From assembly GCA_002381945.1 (NCBI GenBank), contig DFXY01000006.1:1-56783 (forward strand): a DNA stretch of 56,783 nt, in the 5' to 3' direction. Under the pieces are notes generated by a model. That model saw only the letters and a list, made by a program, of their open reading frames with translations, did no database searches and was not told the origin of the DNA. Both the position numbers and the translations under genes were made by a program. Source of the DNA: Bacteriovoracaceae bacterium UBA4096 (GTDB taxonomy: Bacteria; Bdellovibrionota; Bacteriovoracia; Bacteriovoracales; Bacteriovoracaceae). Below are positions 27,691-36,353 of the stretch, one piece after another (within the stretch, counting starts at the first letter, position 1; each line of letters begins with the position of its first letter).

Positions 27691-27714
27691 GCCCGACTCT
27701 GTTCGGGCTTTTTT
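27691..27714 (+). terminator. Rho-independent terminator after the tRNA-Ser pair
   Basis: Stem GCCCGA/TCGGGC with loop CTCTGT, preceded by six A and followed by six T. It can end a serS-tRNA-Ser transcript. The rest of 27715-27909 shows no gene. Confidence 0.92.
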
Positions 27715-27909
27715 GTTTTTGGGCCGTAAAGGTTCTGAAGAGTGATCAGTTTTAATCTAAGAATGACTTGAACCTAAATCTCATTCTTTCCAATCTAAAT
27801 TTTTTTCGATTCCTTTAAAACCTGTTCCTTAACATGTTTCCTCATTACCAATACACCTACAATTTATTCAAAGATTTAAGCCGCACTAGCTTAGTGGAGA
27901 AATAGAACA

Positions 27910-29523
27910 ATGAATTTTTTGGAAGCTATAAGAGAATGGAAACTAATTTTAACAGATGATTTTGTACAAACTTCACCTGAATATATAAAACAGGTTGAAA
28001 CAGCTACCTTTCAAACGACGGCCAAAGTTCATGCAGTCATTTCCCCTCCGAATGTCGAAGCACTAAGAAAGTGTCTACGTGTTGCCAATAAGTTCAAAAC
28101 CCCTCTTTATCCTATAAGTCAGGGAATGAATTATGGCTATGGTTCAAAAGTTCCAACCTGTAATCAAAGTGTCATTGTAGATCTTGGTCGAATGAATAAC
28201 ATAATTAGCTTTGATGGTAAGCAAGGAGTACTGACGGTTGAGCCCGGAGTAACATTTCAACAAGTATTTGAGTTTTTAAAACAGCAAGGAACAAATTACA
28301 CCTTGGCCGGGACAGGAGCTCCTCCCACGGCAAGCTTAATTGGAAATGCTGTCGAAAGAGGAATCGGAAAGGGATTAGCATCCAATCGGATTGATAACAT
28401 CTGCAATTTCGAAGTCGTACTACCTACTGGTGAATCTTTCACTACAGGACTTGGACGTTATAAGAACTCTAAAGGGATTGGTTTAACTAAGTCTGTACCG
28501 GGTCCCTTATTTGATGGTTTCTTTACGCAGTCAAATTTAGGCATAATTACCAAAATGAGCTTTTGGTTAACTCCCCTGCCTGAAAATTTTCAGACGTTTA
28601 TTTTTGCAGTTCAGGATGAAGCAAAACTCCCATTAATCGTAGACGCTCTACATGACTTAAAGCAAAGAGATATTCTTAGGTCTTCGGCAACATTATTCAA
28701 TTCTCACCGTATGCTTGGATTTATGGGGAAGTATCCCTGGGATTTACATGATGGAAAAACGACATTGCCTGATCAGGTTGCCATGAATGTATTGAAACAG
28801 TGTATGCCGGTTGCGGCTTTTTGGTATGGAGATGGTGCCTTATATTCAAATTCATACGCCCAGGCGAGAGCCGAGAGAAAATTAGTTAAAAAGGCACTGA
28901 AAGGATTAGTGAAGAATTTAACCTTTTTTTATGAACCAAAGGTTTCGGTTTTAAAATTTTGTTCAGGGTTTTTGAGTAATCTTGGTGTGTCCCTTCCGCT
29001 ACAAATGCTAGATCTCTTTTTTAAAAAGTCACTTTATACCGGACATCTAATCCCTAAAGAAATTACTCTGGGTAGTACATACTTCCGAATGAAGTCACTG
29101 AGACCATCTCCTGAAAAGATGGACCCTTGTCTTGATAACTGTGGGATATATTGGATGGGTCCGATCGTTCCCTTTGATGGAGTTAATGTTGAGGCGGCGA
29201 TTAGTATAATTAAAGATACCATTACCAAATATGGTTTTGAACCTGCCATGACCTTGCAAATGATAACATCAAGACAAATAGATATTATCGTTTCAATTGC
29301 CTTTGACCGCACTATTCCTGGTGAAGATCAAAAAGCAATGGAATGTCATGATGAGCTACTGAGAAAATTAATGACTGAAGGATTCTATCCTTATCGGCTA
29401 GGAATTCAGTCACAATCACTCTTACCTTCACCAGACGATGATTACTGTCTTTTGATCCAGAAAATCAAACAGGCCCTGGATCCCAATGATATTCTTGCTC
29501 CTGGTCGATATGATTTTAGATAA
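27910..29523 (+). CDS. VAO/PCMH-family FAD-dependent oxidoreductase
   Basis: A 537-aa flavoprotein. The N-terminal FAD-binding (PP-loop) domain shows ISPPNVEALRKCLRVANK, PLYPISQGMNYGYGSK, VIVDLGRMNNII, GVLTVEPGVTFQQVFEFL and LIGNAVERGIG. The C-terminal substrate-cap domain ends with PYRLGIQSQSLL and DPNDILAPGRYDF. Length and pattern fit p-cresol methylhydroxylase flavoprotein / vanillyl-alcohol oxidase, which oxidise 4-alkylphenols. No cytochrome partner gene is adjacent, so either electrons go to O2 or the partner lies elsewhere. The substrate cannot be read from the sequence. It stands alone, with its own 250-nt upstream region. Confidence 0.82.
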   Translation: MNFLEAIREWKLILTDDFVQTSPEYIKQVETATFQTTAKVHAVISPPNVEALRKCLRVANKFKTPLYPISQGMNYGYGSKVPTCNQSVIVDLGRMNNIISFDGKQGVLTVEPGVTFQQVFEFLKQQGTNYTLAGTGAPPTASLIGNAVERGIGKGLASNRIDNICNFEVVLPTGESFTTGLGRYKNSKGIGLTKSVPGPLFDGFFTQSNLGIITKMSFWLTPLPENFQTFIFAVQDEAKLPLIVDALHDLKQRDILRSSATLFNSHRMLGFMGKYPWDLHDGKTTLPDQVAMNVLKQCMPVAAFWYGDGALYSNSYAQARAERKLVKKALKGLVKNLTFFYEPKVSVLKFCSGFLSNLGVSLPLQMLDLFFKKSLYTGHLIPKEITLGSTYFRMKSLRPSPEKMDPCLDNCGIYWMGPIVPFDGVNVEAAISIIKDTITKYGFEPAMTLQMITSRQIDIIVSIAFDRTIPGEDQKAMECHDELLRKLMTEGFYPYRLGIQSQSLLPSPDDDYCLLIQKIKQALDPNDILAPGRYDFR

Positions 29524-29586
29524 AAGTGCAAAGGATGATTGAAATCATGATGTACTTAAGGTCTTTATGCCACTTAGAATAAGTGA

Positions 29587-32160
29587 ATGAAGCATGTTGT
29601 AGATAATAAATCAGGAAGCTCCCTTATCTTTATATTTGCCGCACTTGGTGTCGTGGCTTCAATATCCATTTACGTTCTTAAGGTAAATAAGCAGTTAAAC
29701 GAACAGACTTCTTTGCTTTGGCAAAGAACAATCGCCGATGAGACGGCCCAGTCTGCTTTTGTAATTCTAGAATCTGCGATGGCGAGACGTCTTTGGTCTC
29801 CGCCTCCTGATGATGAATGCATGATTGATGAGGAGTTTTCTGTTCAGGGGAAATTAGATAATGGCGCTACATATGAAGTGAGTGCCAAATATATAATTGA
29901 TTCTAAAACTTTGGAAATGGTTTCAACGGCCAAGTATAAAGATTATGAGTCAAAGTTTTTAAAGAATCTAAAAATATATGACGTCTCAGATTATCTGGTT
30001 TTAAGTAAAACAGGCAAAACAACAACGATTGCCTCACCTCGGTATAGTACTACACTTCCAGCGAGTATGATTGCGCGTGATCGTAAGGTTTATTTTGAGG
30101 GGGGTGTGCAGTTTGAATCTATCACTCATCGTCCTCATGACCCAGACCCTGATAAGGATAAAACGTATCCTATTTTAAATCCTGGTGAGATTAATATTAT
30201 CTTACAGGGGGAGCGGATGATCTTTAAAGGTGGCCTCATGTATGAGCCTCGAGAGGCACCCACCCCTTCTCATATAGCACATCCAGGTTTTTATAATGAT
30301 TTCAAAAATATAACCACTGACGTTTATGGCACAACTTCTGGCCCTCGTTACCTTTGGCAATGGGGTGGAGGTGGTGCTTTCCTGACCGGTGACTTTAATC
30401 TGGCCACGAGTGTAAATCAGAATATGCGCTATGGGATACCAGTGAGTTTAAGTTTAATTCGAAAGCATTTTTATCCCATTGCTTTTATGAATGGCCCATT
30501 GCCGCTAAATGCAACCAATGCCACCGATACGGGAAGTTACTTTAATGATCCCAATCGCTGGTTGGTTTTTTATTATACCTACGGACCCAGTGGAGTTCCG
30601 ACCTATGGTGCTCGTTTAAATTTTAGTTGCTACACAATGAACCTGGGTACAGATTCTCGCTACTGTTCATCAAGCTCTCTGTTCCCGAAAGGGTTTGAGT
30701 CCTGGCGCTTAAACTCCGATTTGAAAGGAGTTCTTTTTACGGATGATTTTGAAGAGCTACAAACTCAAACGATTACCTGGGATAACATGGAAGCGTTGAA
30801 GGAAGATGCAACATCTTGCGGGATAGTGGTAAATGCATCTTCAGGAATGGCCTCGAGTAGTTATGATGATTGTGACTTAAGTGACAGTAATTTTGTTACT
30901 AAATATATTTCTGGTGCGGGAGCAAGTTGCAATCGGATTTATCGATTAGATAGTGAATCTATCCAGGGAAAACTTGGTAACTTTTCACCTAGTCTCTATT
31001 CTGGATTAAATCCCAAAAGTCTTAGGCGAATTATTTATTCAGAAGTGCCTTTAGAAATTGTTCAATCTCAGGCAGCTGGACTGGCCACCAGTATGAATTC
31101 AAGCGTAAGAAAAAATCTTCCATTATGGATCGTGAATGAGGATGTAAATATCATTCGACCTCATCAACCAGATACCACTAGTCCAATTAATGAAAGGCCA
31201 GAGGTATTTCGTCACACCTACTTTAATGGATCTAGCAGTGGTTCTCTGTCTTCTTTGAAACTAATGTTTATTAGTCCGGAGAAAACACTCATACATTCTC
31301 CTTTTCATGTTCCTTTAACCCCTGCTGAGTTAGCCCTGGATTTTCCCGTTTATGGTGGGAAAATTCGTCCAAACTATAGCATCACAACGGATTGGAAGCA
31401 TCAGGAAGAAGACGGATTCAAGTATGGTGTCCGAGTCGTCAACATCAGGAATACTTCGTTGATTGATAATACGACTTACTATAGTTATAACGAGGGTTTT
31501 TCCTTCAAAGGACTATGGAGTGCCGTTGATTCATCCGCAATTCAGGTTTTAAGAAATGGATGCATGTTAAGTCCATCTGAAAATGAGCCAGTCTCCGGTC
31601 AGGCCGGAAATCCGGCTTATATTACGGCGACTGGCAGGGAAAGTGTTTTGCCGGCTGGACATCCAGCTTTGGGTAAAACAGTTCCTCCATTAAGTAGTAA
31701 GTTTTATAATAAAACAGCAGGTGTTCAAATTCCTGCTTATTATCGCCCATATGTATTTCAACTTCAGTCCAGCTTCTCTGATGTTTATGGTTCAGTGATA
31801 AATTATGAGGGAACGAGATTGGGGGTTTATTTTTCAGATGAAATTATAGCTGGCAAACGAAACCTTAATGTTCCTAAATATAATCGCCAGGACTATTACT
31901 ATCAAAGTGCGATAGATTTTTCCAAACGCTCTTACATTTGGGATAGTCCAAACTGGTATAATCCAGTAGGAAGTGCAGCGAATCCTATGCCCTGTACTGT
32001 TGATCCTGTCACGAAAGGAACTACAGATAGAAATGATCCTATGAACATTCCTCTTAATAGAGCAGAATTTACTTTCATGCACCAGTCACCGGCAGAAGAA
32101 TTTAATTCTTTGGGCTCAATCATGTCACTCCCACTCCCTATGATTAAAATGAGAAAATGA
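29587..32160 (+). CDS. Large pseudopilin-like protein (PilX/GspK-type N-terminus)
   Basis: An 857-aa protein. The N-terminus KSG-SSLIFIFAALGVVASISIYVL resembles a class III signal peptide cut after glycine 10, but position +5 is phenylalanine instead of glutamate. This lack of E5 is typical of GspK and some PilX proteins, which cap the pseudopilus tip. The mature part is a very large extracellular-type domain, rich in Tyr, Pro, Asn and Ser, with few cysteines. It overlaps the next pilin gene by 4 nt and is the first gene of a three-gene operon. The great length is unusual for a minor pilin. It could act as an adhesive tip, but that is inference. Confidence 0.7.
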   Translation: MKHVVDNKSGSSLIFIFAALGVVASISIYVLKVNKQLNEQTSLLWQRTIADETAQSAFVILESAMARRLWSPPPDDECMIDEEFSVQGKLDNGATYEVSAKYIIDSKTLEMVSTAKYKDYESKFLKNLKIYDVSDYLVLSKTGKTTTIASPRYSTTLPASMIARDRKVYFEGGVQFESITHRPHDPDPDKDKTYPILNPGEINIILQGERMIFKGGLMYEPREAPTPSHIAHPGFYNDFKNITTDVYGTTSGPRYLWQWGGGGAFLTGDFNLATSVNQNMRYGIPVSLSLIRKHFYPIAFMNGPLPLNATNATDTGSYFNDPNRWLVFYYTYGPSGVPTYGARLNFSCYTMNLGTDSRYCSSSSLFPKGFESWRLNSDLKGVLFTDDFEELQTQTITWDNMEALKEDATSCGIVVNASSGMASSSYDDCDLSDSNFVTKYISGAGASCNRIYRLDSESIQGKLGNFSPSLYSGLNPKSLRRIIYSEVPLEIVQSQAAGLATSMNSSVRKNLPLWIVNEDVNIIRPHQPDTTSPINERPEVFRHTYFNGSSSGSLSSLKLMFISPEKTLIHSPFHVPLTPAELALDFPVYGGKIRPNYSITTDWKHQEEDGFKYGVRVVNIRNTSLIDNTTYYSYNEGFSFKGLWSAVDSSAIQVLRNGCMLSPSENEPVSGQAGNPAYITATGRESVLPAGHPALGKTVPPLSSKFYNKTAGVQIPAYYRPYVFQLQSSFSDVYGSVINYEGTRLGVYFSDEIIAGKRNLNVPKYNRQDYYYQSAIDFSKRSYIWDSPNWYNPVGSAANPMPCTVDPVTKGTTDRNDPMNIPLNRAEFTFMHQSPAEEFNSLGSIMSLPLPMIKMRK

Positions 32161-32642
32161 TGGAAAAGTTTTTTAAGCATAGTGGCGTAAGTTTAGTTGA
32201 AGCTCTGGTTGCCATGGGTCTTATTGGAATTGTGGCCTATGCCTTTATGTCTTCGTCTCAGAATATGAATCAAGCAGCTGCCCAGCAGAAGCATGGCGAT
32301 TTCGTGGAGGATATTGTGATGAGAAATGTTTCTCGTTTAAAGTCAGCCAAAAGCGAAACATTTCCGGCCTATGGTCAAACCGTACTTAGGGAATACCAGC
32401 CGAATGGTGACCTTGTACAAGAGAGCTCAGTTGCAAACTGTAATAATTTGTCCATTAAGCAAGGTTATGTCGCTGTTTGTATTAAGTACATGAGCATAAA
32501 TGATGATGAGGTTGAATTTTCCAATGGCGATTTCATGAAATTACCGAAGCTCGGACAAAAGCTTTATAAACTTGATGTCACAGGAGAATCTTTATCTTCT
32601 GGTAGACGTGTATTTAGAAAGATAATAATTTTTAAACGATGA
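32157..32642 (+). CDS. Type IV pilin-like minor pseudopilin (PilV/GspI type)
   Basis: A 161-aa protein. The prepilin-peptidase site is G-VSLVE (glutamate at +5), followed by the hydrophobic helix ALVAMGLIGIVAYAFM, after a short basic leader MMEKFFKHSG. The remainder is a small globular domain with two spaced cysteines. Size and N-terminus match PilV/GspI-like minor pilins. Start and stop codons overlap those of both neighbours (ATGA arrangements), indicating translational coupling. Confidence 0.82.
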   Translation: MMEKFFKHSGVSLVEALVAMGLIGIVAYAFMSSSQNMNQAAAQQKHGDFVEDIVMRNVSRLKSAKSETFPAYGQTVLREYQPNGDLVQESSVANCNNLSIKQGYVAVCIKYMSINDDEVEFSNGDFMKLPKLGQKLYKLDVTGESLSSGRRVFRKIIIFKR

Positions 32643-33700
32643 AAAAAAATAATGGGTTTACACTTGTTGAAATGATGATTGCTGCCGGTTTAATGGCCGG
32701 GGTGGCCCTTGTTGTGAGTGGCTTCATTCTAAAATCAAATAAGCAATATACTGATTTCGAAGGAAAAATGCTGATTACAACAGATGTAAATCAGGTCTTT
32801 CATAATATCACTGTCGATCTATCGAATCTGGCCCGCTTAACTGACAACGGTGATGAGGTTGAATCATTTAAGGACACAGATAAAACTTATCTCGGTATTT
32901 ATGGACTTGCTTTGGAAGATGCCGCAAAGTTTCCAGTGTGCGCATATGAAGATGTTGTTGGTTCAAAGGGATATTCAATTATTCGTTACACAACGATTAC
33001 TCAGCAGCGTCCGGCAAAGCTCATGAAGTTTTGGAGAGAAAATCTCTCTCCCACAGAGCCAGTGTTTTTAGATCGCAGTGAGGGTCTTGATAATCAGATT
33101 TTTTTTGAATTGGTAAATGGAATGGATTCACCGACAAAAGAAATAGTCATACTGGATGGTGATGGATTTACTTCTTCAAGACTTATGGTCACAAATGCAG
33201 AATATATCGAGAGCACGATTGATCCATATGATAATATCGATAAAAGTCCTACAAAGTTTAAATACTATAAACTCAAAGTGAAAAAACCAGGGACTTTTTA
33301 TGATGTCACTTCTCAGGAACCTCTGGCCCATCAGTTTATCACCGGATCATATGTTGTAGCTGTATCCACCAAAATTCTATGTGTTTCTCAAAATAAGACT
33401 CAACTTCTTTTAATTGATGAACAGACGGGTACGGCCCGGGTTCTTTTAAACGCAGAAAGTGAAAAGTCTACTATCACGAGTTTCCGGATTAATTATCTTT
33501 CTTCGACTAACCTTGAAGCAGCTCCGTTGGGAGTTTCGACTTTTCCGGCGGTGGAAGATCCAGGTCTTTTGTTAACTAGAAGGTGTATTGATCAGCTATT
33601 GATTTCGATGGATGTATTACGAGGGCGGAATGCCATGACTTATTCTCAAAACGTTTACATTGCGAACTATAATTCAAAAAGACCAGGGAGCTGTAAGTAA
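32639..33700 (+). CDS. Type IV pilin-like minor pseudopilin (PilW/GspJ type)
   Basis: A 353-aa protein with the prepilin site KKNNG-FTLVEMM (phenylalanine +1, glutamate +5) and the helix IAAGLMAGVALVVSGFIL. The long C-terminal domain fits PilW/GspJ-like tip pilins. It completes a three-gene set (large E5-less protein, short pilin, longer pilin) that resembles the tip complex of type II secretion or type IV pili. Secretion ATPase, secretin and prepilin peptidase are not nearby. Confidence 0.82.
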   Translation: MKKNNGFTLVEMMIAAGLMAGVALVVSGFILKSNKQYTDFEGKMLITTDVNQVFHNITVDLSNLARLTDNGDEVESFKDTDKTYLGIYGLALEDAAKFPVCAYEDVVGSKGYSIIRYTTITQQRPAKLMKFWRENLSPTEPVFLDRSEGLDNQIFFELVNGMDSPTKEIVILDGDGFTSSRLMVTNAEYIESTIDPYDNIDKSPTKFKYYKLKVKKPGTFYDVTSQEPLAHQFITGSYVVAVSTKILCVSQNKTQLLLIDEQTGTARVLLNAESEKSTITSFRINYLSSTNLEAAPLGVSTFPAVEDPGLLLTRRCIDQLLISMDVLRGRNAMTYSQNVYIANYNSKRPGSCK

Positions 33701-33705
33701 ACTGA

Positions 33706-33734
33706 GAGAATATCAGTTGTTCACCAATATTCTC
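33706..33734. terminator. Possible bidirectional hairpin terminator between convergent genes
   Basis: Perfect 8-bp inverted repeat GAGAATAT/ATATTCTC with a 13-nt loop, located between the pilin operon and the convergent RNA-binding-protein gene. There is no convincing T tract on either side, so efficiency is uncertain. Confidence 0.4.
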
Positions 33735-33752
33735 CCATGGAAAAGCTAGTGC

Positions 33753-34025
33753 TTAGTAACGCTTGTTATCACGCGGAACCATAGGTTTAGCTTCAGAAAC
33801 ATTCATTTGACGTCCGCCAAACTCAGATCCATTAAGTGAAGAGATAGCTTCTTGAGCTTCTGCACTTGTAGACATTTCAACAAAGCCAAATCCTTTACTA
33901 CGATTAGTATCTCGGTCCATAATGACTTTTGCTGAATTAACTGTTCCAAACTGTGCAAACTTATCTGCAAGTGTATTGTCGACAACAGAGTAACCTAGGT
34001 TACCGACATAAATTTTTGTACTCAT
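33753..34025 (-). CDS. Single-RRM RNA-binding protein
   Basis: A 90-aa protein that is almost entirely one RNA-recognition motif: RNP2 KIYVGNLGY at the start and RNP1 KGFGFVEM near residue 45. A short basic tail (VPRDNKRY) follows. Bacterial and cyanobacterial RRM proteins of this kind bind single-stranded RNA and are often cold-induced. The ATG at 34025 has GGAG 7 nt upstream and is preferred to an upstream in-frame start four codons earlier. It is monocistronic. Confidence 0.92.
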   Translation of the reverse strand: MSTKIYVGNLGYSVVDNTLADKFAQFGTVNSAKVIMDRDTNRSKGFGFVEMSTSAEAQEAISSLNGSEFGGRQMNVSEAKPMVPRDNKRY

Positions 34026-34277
34026 AATATTCTCCAATGAAAGTTCACCACAGTAAGTTGTAATGAATTACTTTTTTTAATGTAAATTTTAATTTGGGAT
34101 TTAAAGATAAGAATTGTGAAGTCTAACTGAAAAAAACAAACTGAATAGACTCGAGTATATAGATTAAAAGCTCTAAGGCCATGAAAATAAAATAAATATT
34201 AGTTATTTTATATGATTCCAGTGACTTGTCGTGTCTTTAGGGGCCCCGAACATCTGAAAATTCCTTGAATTTCAATC

Positions 34278-34306
34278 TTGATTACTGGTGTATCTTGCAT
34301 TACAAA
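34278..34306 (+). promoter_or_regulatory. Possible promoter of tRNA-Arg
   Basis: TTGATT and TACAAA separated by 17 nt, ending 15 nt before the tRNA. This is a partial match to the sigma-70 consensus, supported mainly by spacing and location. The rest of 34038-34321 shows no gene. Confidence 0.35.
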
Positions 34307-34321
34307 TAATGACTCATTAGC

Positions 34322-34398
34322 GCAGCCGTAGCTTAGTTGGATAGAGCACTTGACTACGAATCAAGAGGTCCTACGTTCGAATCGTAGCGGTTGCGCCA
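34322..34398 (+). tRNA. tRNA-Arg(ACG)
   Basis: Acceptor GCAGCCG pairs with CGGTTGC (one G-T wobble), discriminator G, encoded CCA. Anticodon stem CTTGA/TCAAG encloses loop CTACGAA with anticodon ACG; the A would be edited to inosine. T arm CTACG-TTCGAAT-CGTAG. Its last 11 nt form the left copy of the attachment repeat of the neighbouring element, and the gene is left intact. Confidence 0.97.
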
Positions 34399-34405
34399 TT
34401 TTTAA
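34388..34405 (+). repeat. attL direct repeat (tRNA-Arg 3' end)
   Basis: Sequence cggttgcgccatttttaa, identical to the copy at 42971-42988. It consists of the last acceptor-stem bases, the CCA and seven downstream bases. Confidence 0.93.
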
Positions 34406-34533
34406 ATCCAAGCCCCCATTCATTGTTTTTAAACGTTAGCATTTGTTAACAATTTTCGCGTAAGTTTCTTAAATCACAATCAAGAAGTTTCAGCAGTTTA
34501 TCAATCTTCAAAATCTTCACTGTTACAGATCGT

Positions 34534-34550
34534 TACTGTCCGTGACGGTA
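34534..34550. promoter_or_regulatory. Near-palindrome in the left end of the element
   Basis: TACTGTC-CGT-GACGGTA is an inverted repeat with one mismatch. It lies just before the arm-type repeats and may bind a recombination accessory factor or repressor. Confidence 0.35.
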
Positions 34551-34554
34551 GAAA

Positions 34555-34583
34555 TCTACTTCGAGTCTACTCCGTGTCTACTT
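34555..34583 (+). repeat. Three 11-bp-spaced TCTACT repeats (probable integrase arm sites, left end)
   Basis: TCTACT occurs at 34555, 34566 and 34577 with exactly 11-bp phasing. The same motif (CTACTTG) occurs twice near the right end. Short tandem motifs at both ends of a tyrosine-recombinase element fit arm-type binding sites for the integrase N-terminal domain. Apart from this, the near-palindrome and the operator-like repeat, nothing else is seen in 34399-34707. Confidence 0.55.
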
Positions 34584-34634
34584 GCATTTCTTCGTATTGA
34601 TTAAGCCATGTTTTGTTTTTGAAGAGATCTGTCT

Positions 34635-34662
34635 CTCGCTAGGGATACTTGTCCCTTGCGAG
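34635..34662. promoter_or_regulatory. Operator-like inverted repeat upstream of HTH gene
   Basis: CTCGC-T-AGGGA and TCCCT-T-GCGAG surround a 6-nt centre, giving 10 paired positions and one T-T mismatch. It lies 46 nt before the start of the HTH gene at 34708, as expected for an autoregulatory operator; a hairpin in the 5' UTR is the alternative. Confidence 0.5.
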
Positions 34663-34707
34663 GGATTTAACTCTTTGTTGAGGGGAATGGCCCTTAGGAT
34701 AATACCT

Positions 34708-34992
34708 ATGAAGTTGAGTAGTAATTTAAAGACATTGATGACCAATGAAAGGATTAGCTTAGTCGCATTGGCCAAGCTTTCAAAGGTACCAAAACAGACT
34801 TTGCACAATTGGTTGAGTGGCGCTGAACCTAAGAGCCTGGATCAAATTAGAGTTGTTGCAGGGGTGTTTGGATTATCCATTGAAGAGCTTTGTTATGGAG
34901 AGAAAGCCAAGCCCAAGGCATCAATAGAAGAATATTCACATGAAATCAATGCAGGGATTTTCGAAGTAGTATTGAGGAGAATTAAAAAATGA
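34708..34992 (+). CDS. HTH (XRE-like) regulator coupled to a lipoprotein gene
   Basis: A 94-aa protein with one helix-turn-helix: LVALAKLSKVPKQTLHNWLS followed by SLDQIRVVAGVFGLSIEEL, a Cro/CI-type fold. The C-terminal tail after EKAKPKASIEE is short, so no peptidase or ligand domain is present. The ATG at 34708 with AGGA 8 nt upstream is preferred to an upstream start that would run through the operator repeat. Its stop overlaps the next start (ATGA), so regulator and lipoprotein are made together. Likely a repressor acting on its own operon via the repeat at 34635-34662. Confidence 0.75.
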   Translation: MKLSSNLKTLMTNERISLVALAKLSKVPKQTLHNWLSGAEPKSLDQIRVVAGVFGLSIEELCYGEKAKPKASIEEYSHEINAGIFEVVLRRIKK

Positions 34993-35834
34993 AAGTAATT
35001 AGTTTGTTATTAGTATCTACCCTCTTATCTTGTTCTACATCGAACACTTCAGTTAAAGGTCGATATCCTTATGATCAGGTTGAAAATCTTGTTAATGAGG
35101 GCAAATATGAAGAAGCCATGACCATTGCTAAAACGAAGCATGTTGCGCCTCATTTGGGAGTTAAGCGTATTGAAGCTACTCAAAGGTGCGCGCCAATTTT
35201 GAACAAATGTGGTGTATCTACTCTATCCACTCAACAAACAAGAGAATGTAGGCAGCAAATTGGTATTAGCTGTGAACGTAAATATCTGACTAGAAAACTG
35301 GACGCCCAGGTAACTAGTTTGATGAATAAAGCTATTTCATCAGAGGAAGATAACATGATTGCACCTGTTGTTATGGGTAAATGCAGTGATGGGATGAAAT
35401 GGGGTTACCTGAAAGTCGAAAAGAGTTCTTCCCAATATATTCTTTTTACCGACAAGATTGATTACAAGAAACTCCATGGAGAATTCGGCGCAAAAGATAA
35501 ATGTGAAGAAGCTCGTTTGCTGGAAGATACAAAGTTTAATACTTCGAAGAGTTGTTTTTGGAGATATCTGGGTGAAAAGAAAACACTCACTTTATACATG
35601 GCTCTGGCGATGAAAGGCACGGGAAAGGAAAAGATCTATTTTTCTGATAGAGAAAAATGCGAGAGTTCTGTGAAGTCTGGATTTGATCATATCAACCGAG
35701 AAGGCATAAATTCATCATTTGGAGCGCATGGATCTTCCAAGCCGAATCGATTCATCAAAGAATGTGAACAGGAAGATGTTGTTGTTTGTGAACAGTTCCG
35801 ACAAGGGGAACTATTTCTGGAAGAAATTATATAA
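34989..35834 (+). CDS. Lipoprotein of unknown function carried by the element
   Basis: A 281-aa protein. The N-terminus KVISLLLVSTLLSCSTSN has a lipobox LLSC. The mature chain has about a dozen cysteines (RCAPILNKCG, TRECRQQIGISCER, KCSDGMKWG, SCFWRY, KCESS, KECEQEDVVVCEQ), suggesting several disulfides in the periplasm or at the surface. No known domain was recognised. Translational coupling to an HTH regulator and carriage by a mobile element suggest a conversion-type surface function such as receptor masking or entry exclusion, but this is speculative. Confidence 0.7.
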   Translation: MKVISLLLVSTLLSCSTSNTSVKGRYPYDQVENLVNEGKYEEAMTIAKTKHVAPHLGVKRIEATQRCAPILNKCGVSTLSTQQTRECRQQIGISCERKYLTRKLDAQVTSLMNKAISSEEDNMIAPVVMGKCSDGMKWGYLKVEKSSSQYILFTDKIDYKKLHGEFGAKDKCEEARLLEDTKFNTSKSCFWRYLGEKKTLTLYMALAMKGTGKEKIYFSDREKCESSVKSGFDHINREGINSSFGAHGSSKPNRFIKECEQEDVVVCEQFRQGELFLEEII

Positions 35835-35849
35835 GGCCCTCAAACAAAA

Positions 35850-36353
35850 TTAAACGAAACCCAATGACGAGAGTCTAATAGCCATTGCTTGTTCGGAAAC
35901 TTCGTACTCTCTGGCTAATTTACTAATTGTTCCTTCATTTATTGAGATCTGGTCATTAAGGCTTTCAAATAGCCACTCTCTGTTCATGAGTAAACAGGCA
36001 GCAAAATAATTTGCTTCGTATTCTTTTTCGAGACCGGGATTATTAGAAGATCGAAAATAAATTGATTCATTCTTTCTGAGAGAAAGGTTCATGTCTTCAT
36101 GCAAAATCAGGTGCCCGACCTCGTGGCCTATTGTGAATCTTTTTCTTTCAGAGCTATCTGTTTGGTTCAATACAATAAGTTTCTTATCCTCATCAATAAT
36201 TAATGCCCCAGATAGATCAGAGTAGTTTCCTTCAGCTATATCAAAACCAAGGTTCTTAACAAGCTTTCGAATATTAAAACCCTTTTCCAGATTGAAATCT
36301 GAAATGAATTTCTTTACCGCAGCTTCTATTTGGTTTTTTCTTTCGATTTTCAT
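35850..36353 (-). CDS. ImmA/IrrE-family metallopeptidase
   Basis: A 167-aa zinc peptidase with the HExxH signature in FTIGHEVGHLILHED near residue 77. The downstream glutamate in KEYEANYFAACLLM is the probable third ligand. Family members such as ImmA of ICEBs1 cleave a partner HTH repressor to release the element; others act in stress response. Here it overlaps by 4 nt with an upstream XRE gene, its likely partner or substrate. The two form a typical HTH-ImmA control pair of mobile elements. A toxin-antitoxin-like role is an alternative. Confidence 0.87.
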   Translation of the reverse strand: MKIERKNQIEAAVKKFISDFNLEKGFNIRKLVKNLGFDIAEGNYSDLSGALIIDEDKKLIVLNQTDSSERKRFTIGHEVGHLILHEDMNLSLRKNESIYFRSSNNPGLEKEYEANYFAACLLMNREWLFESLNDQISINEGTISKLAREYEVSEQAMAIRLSSLGFV

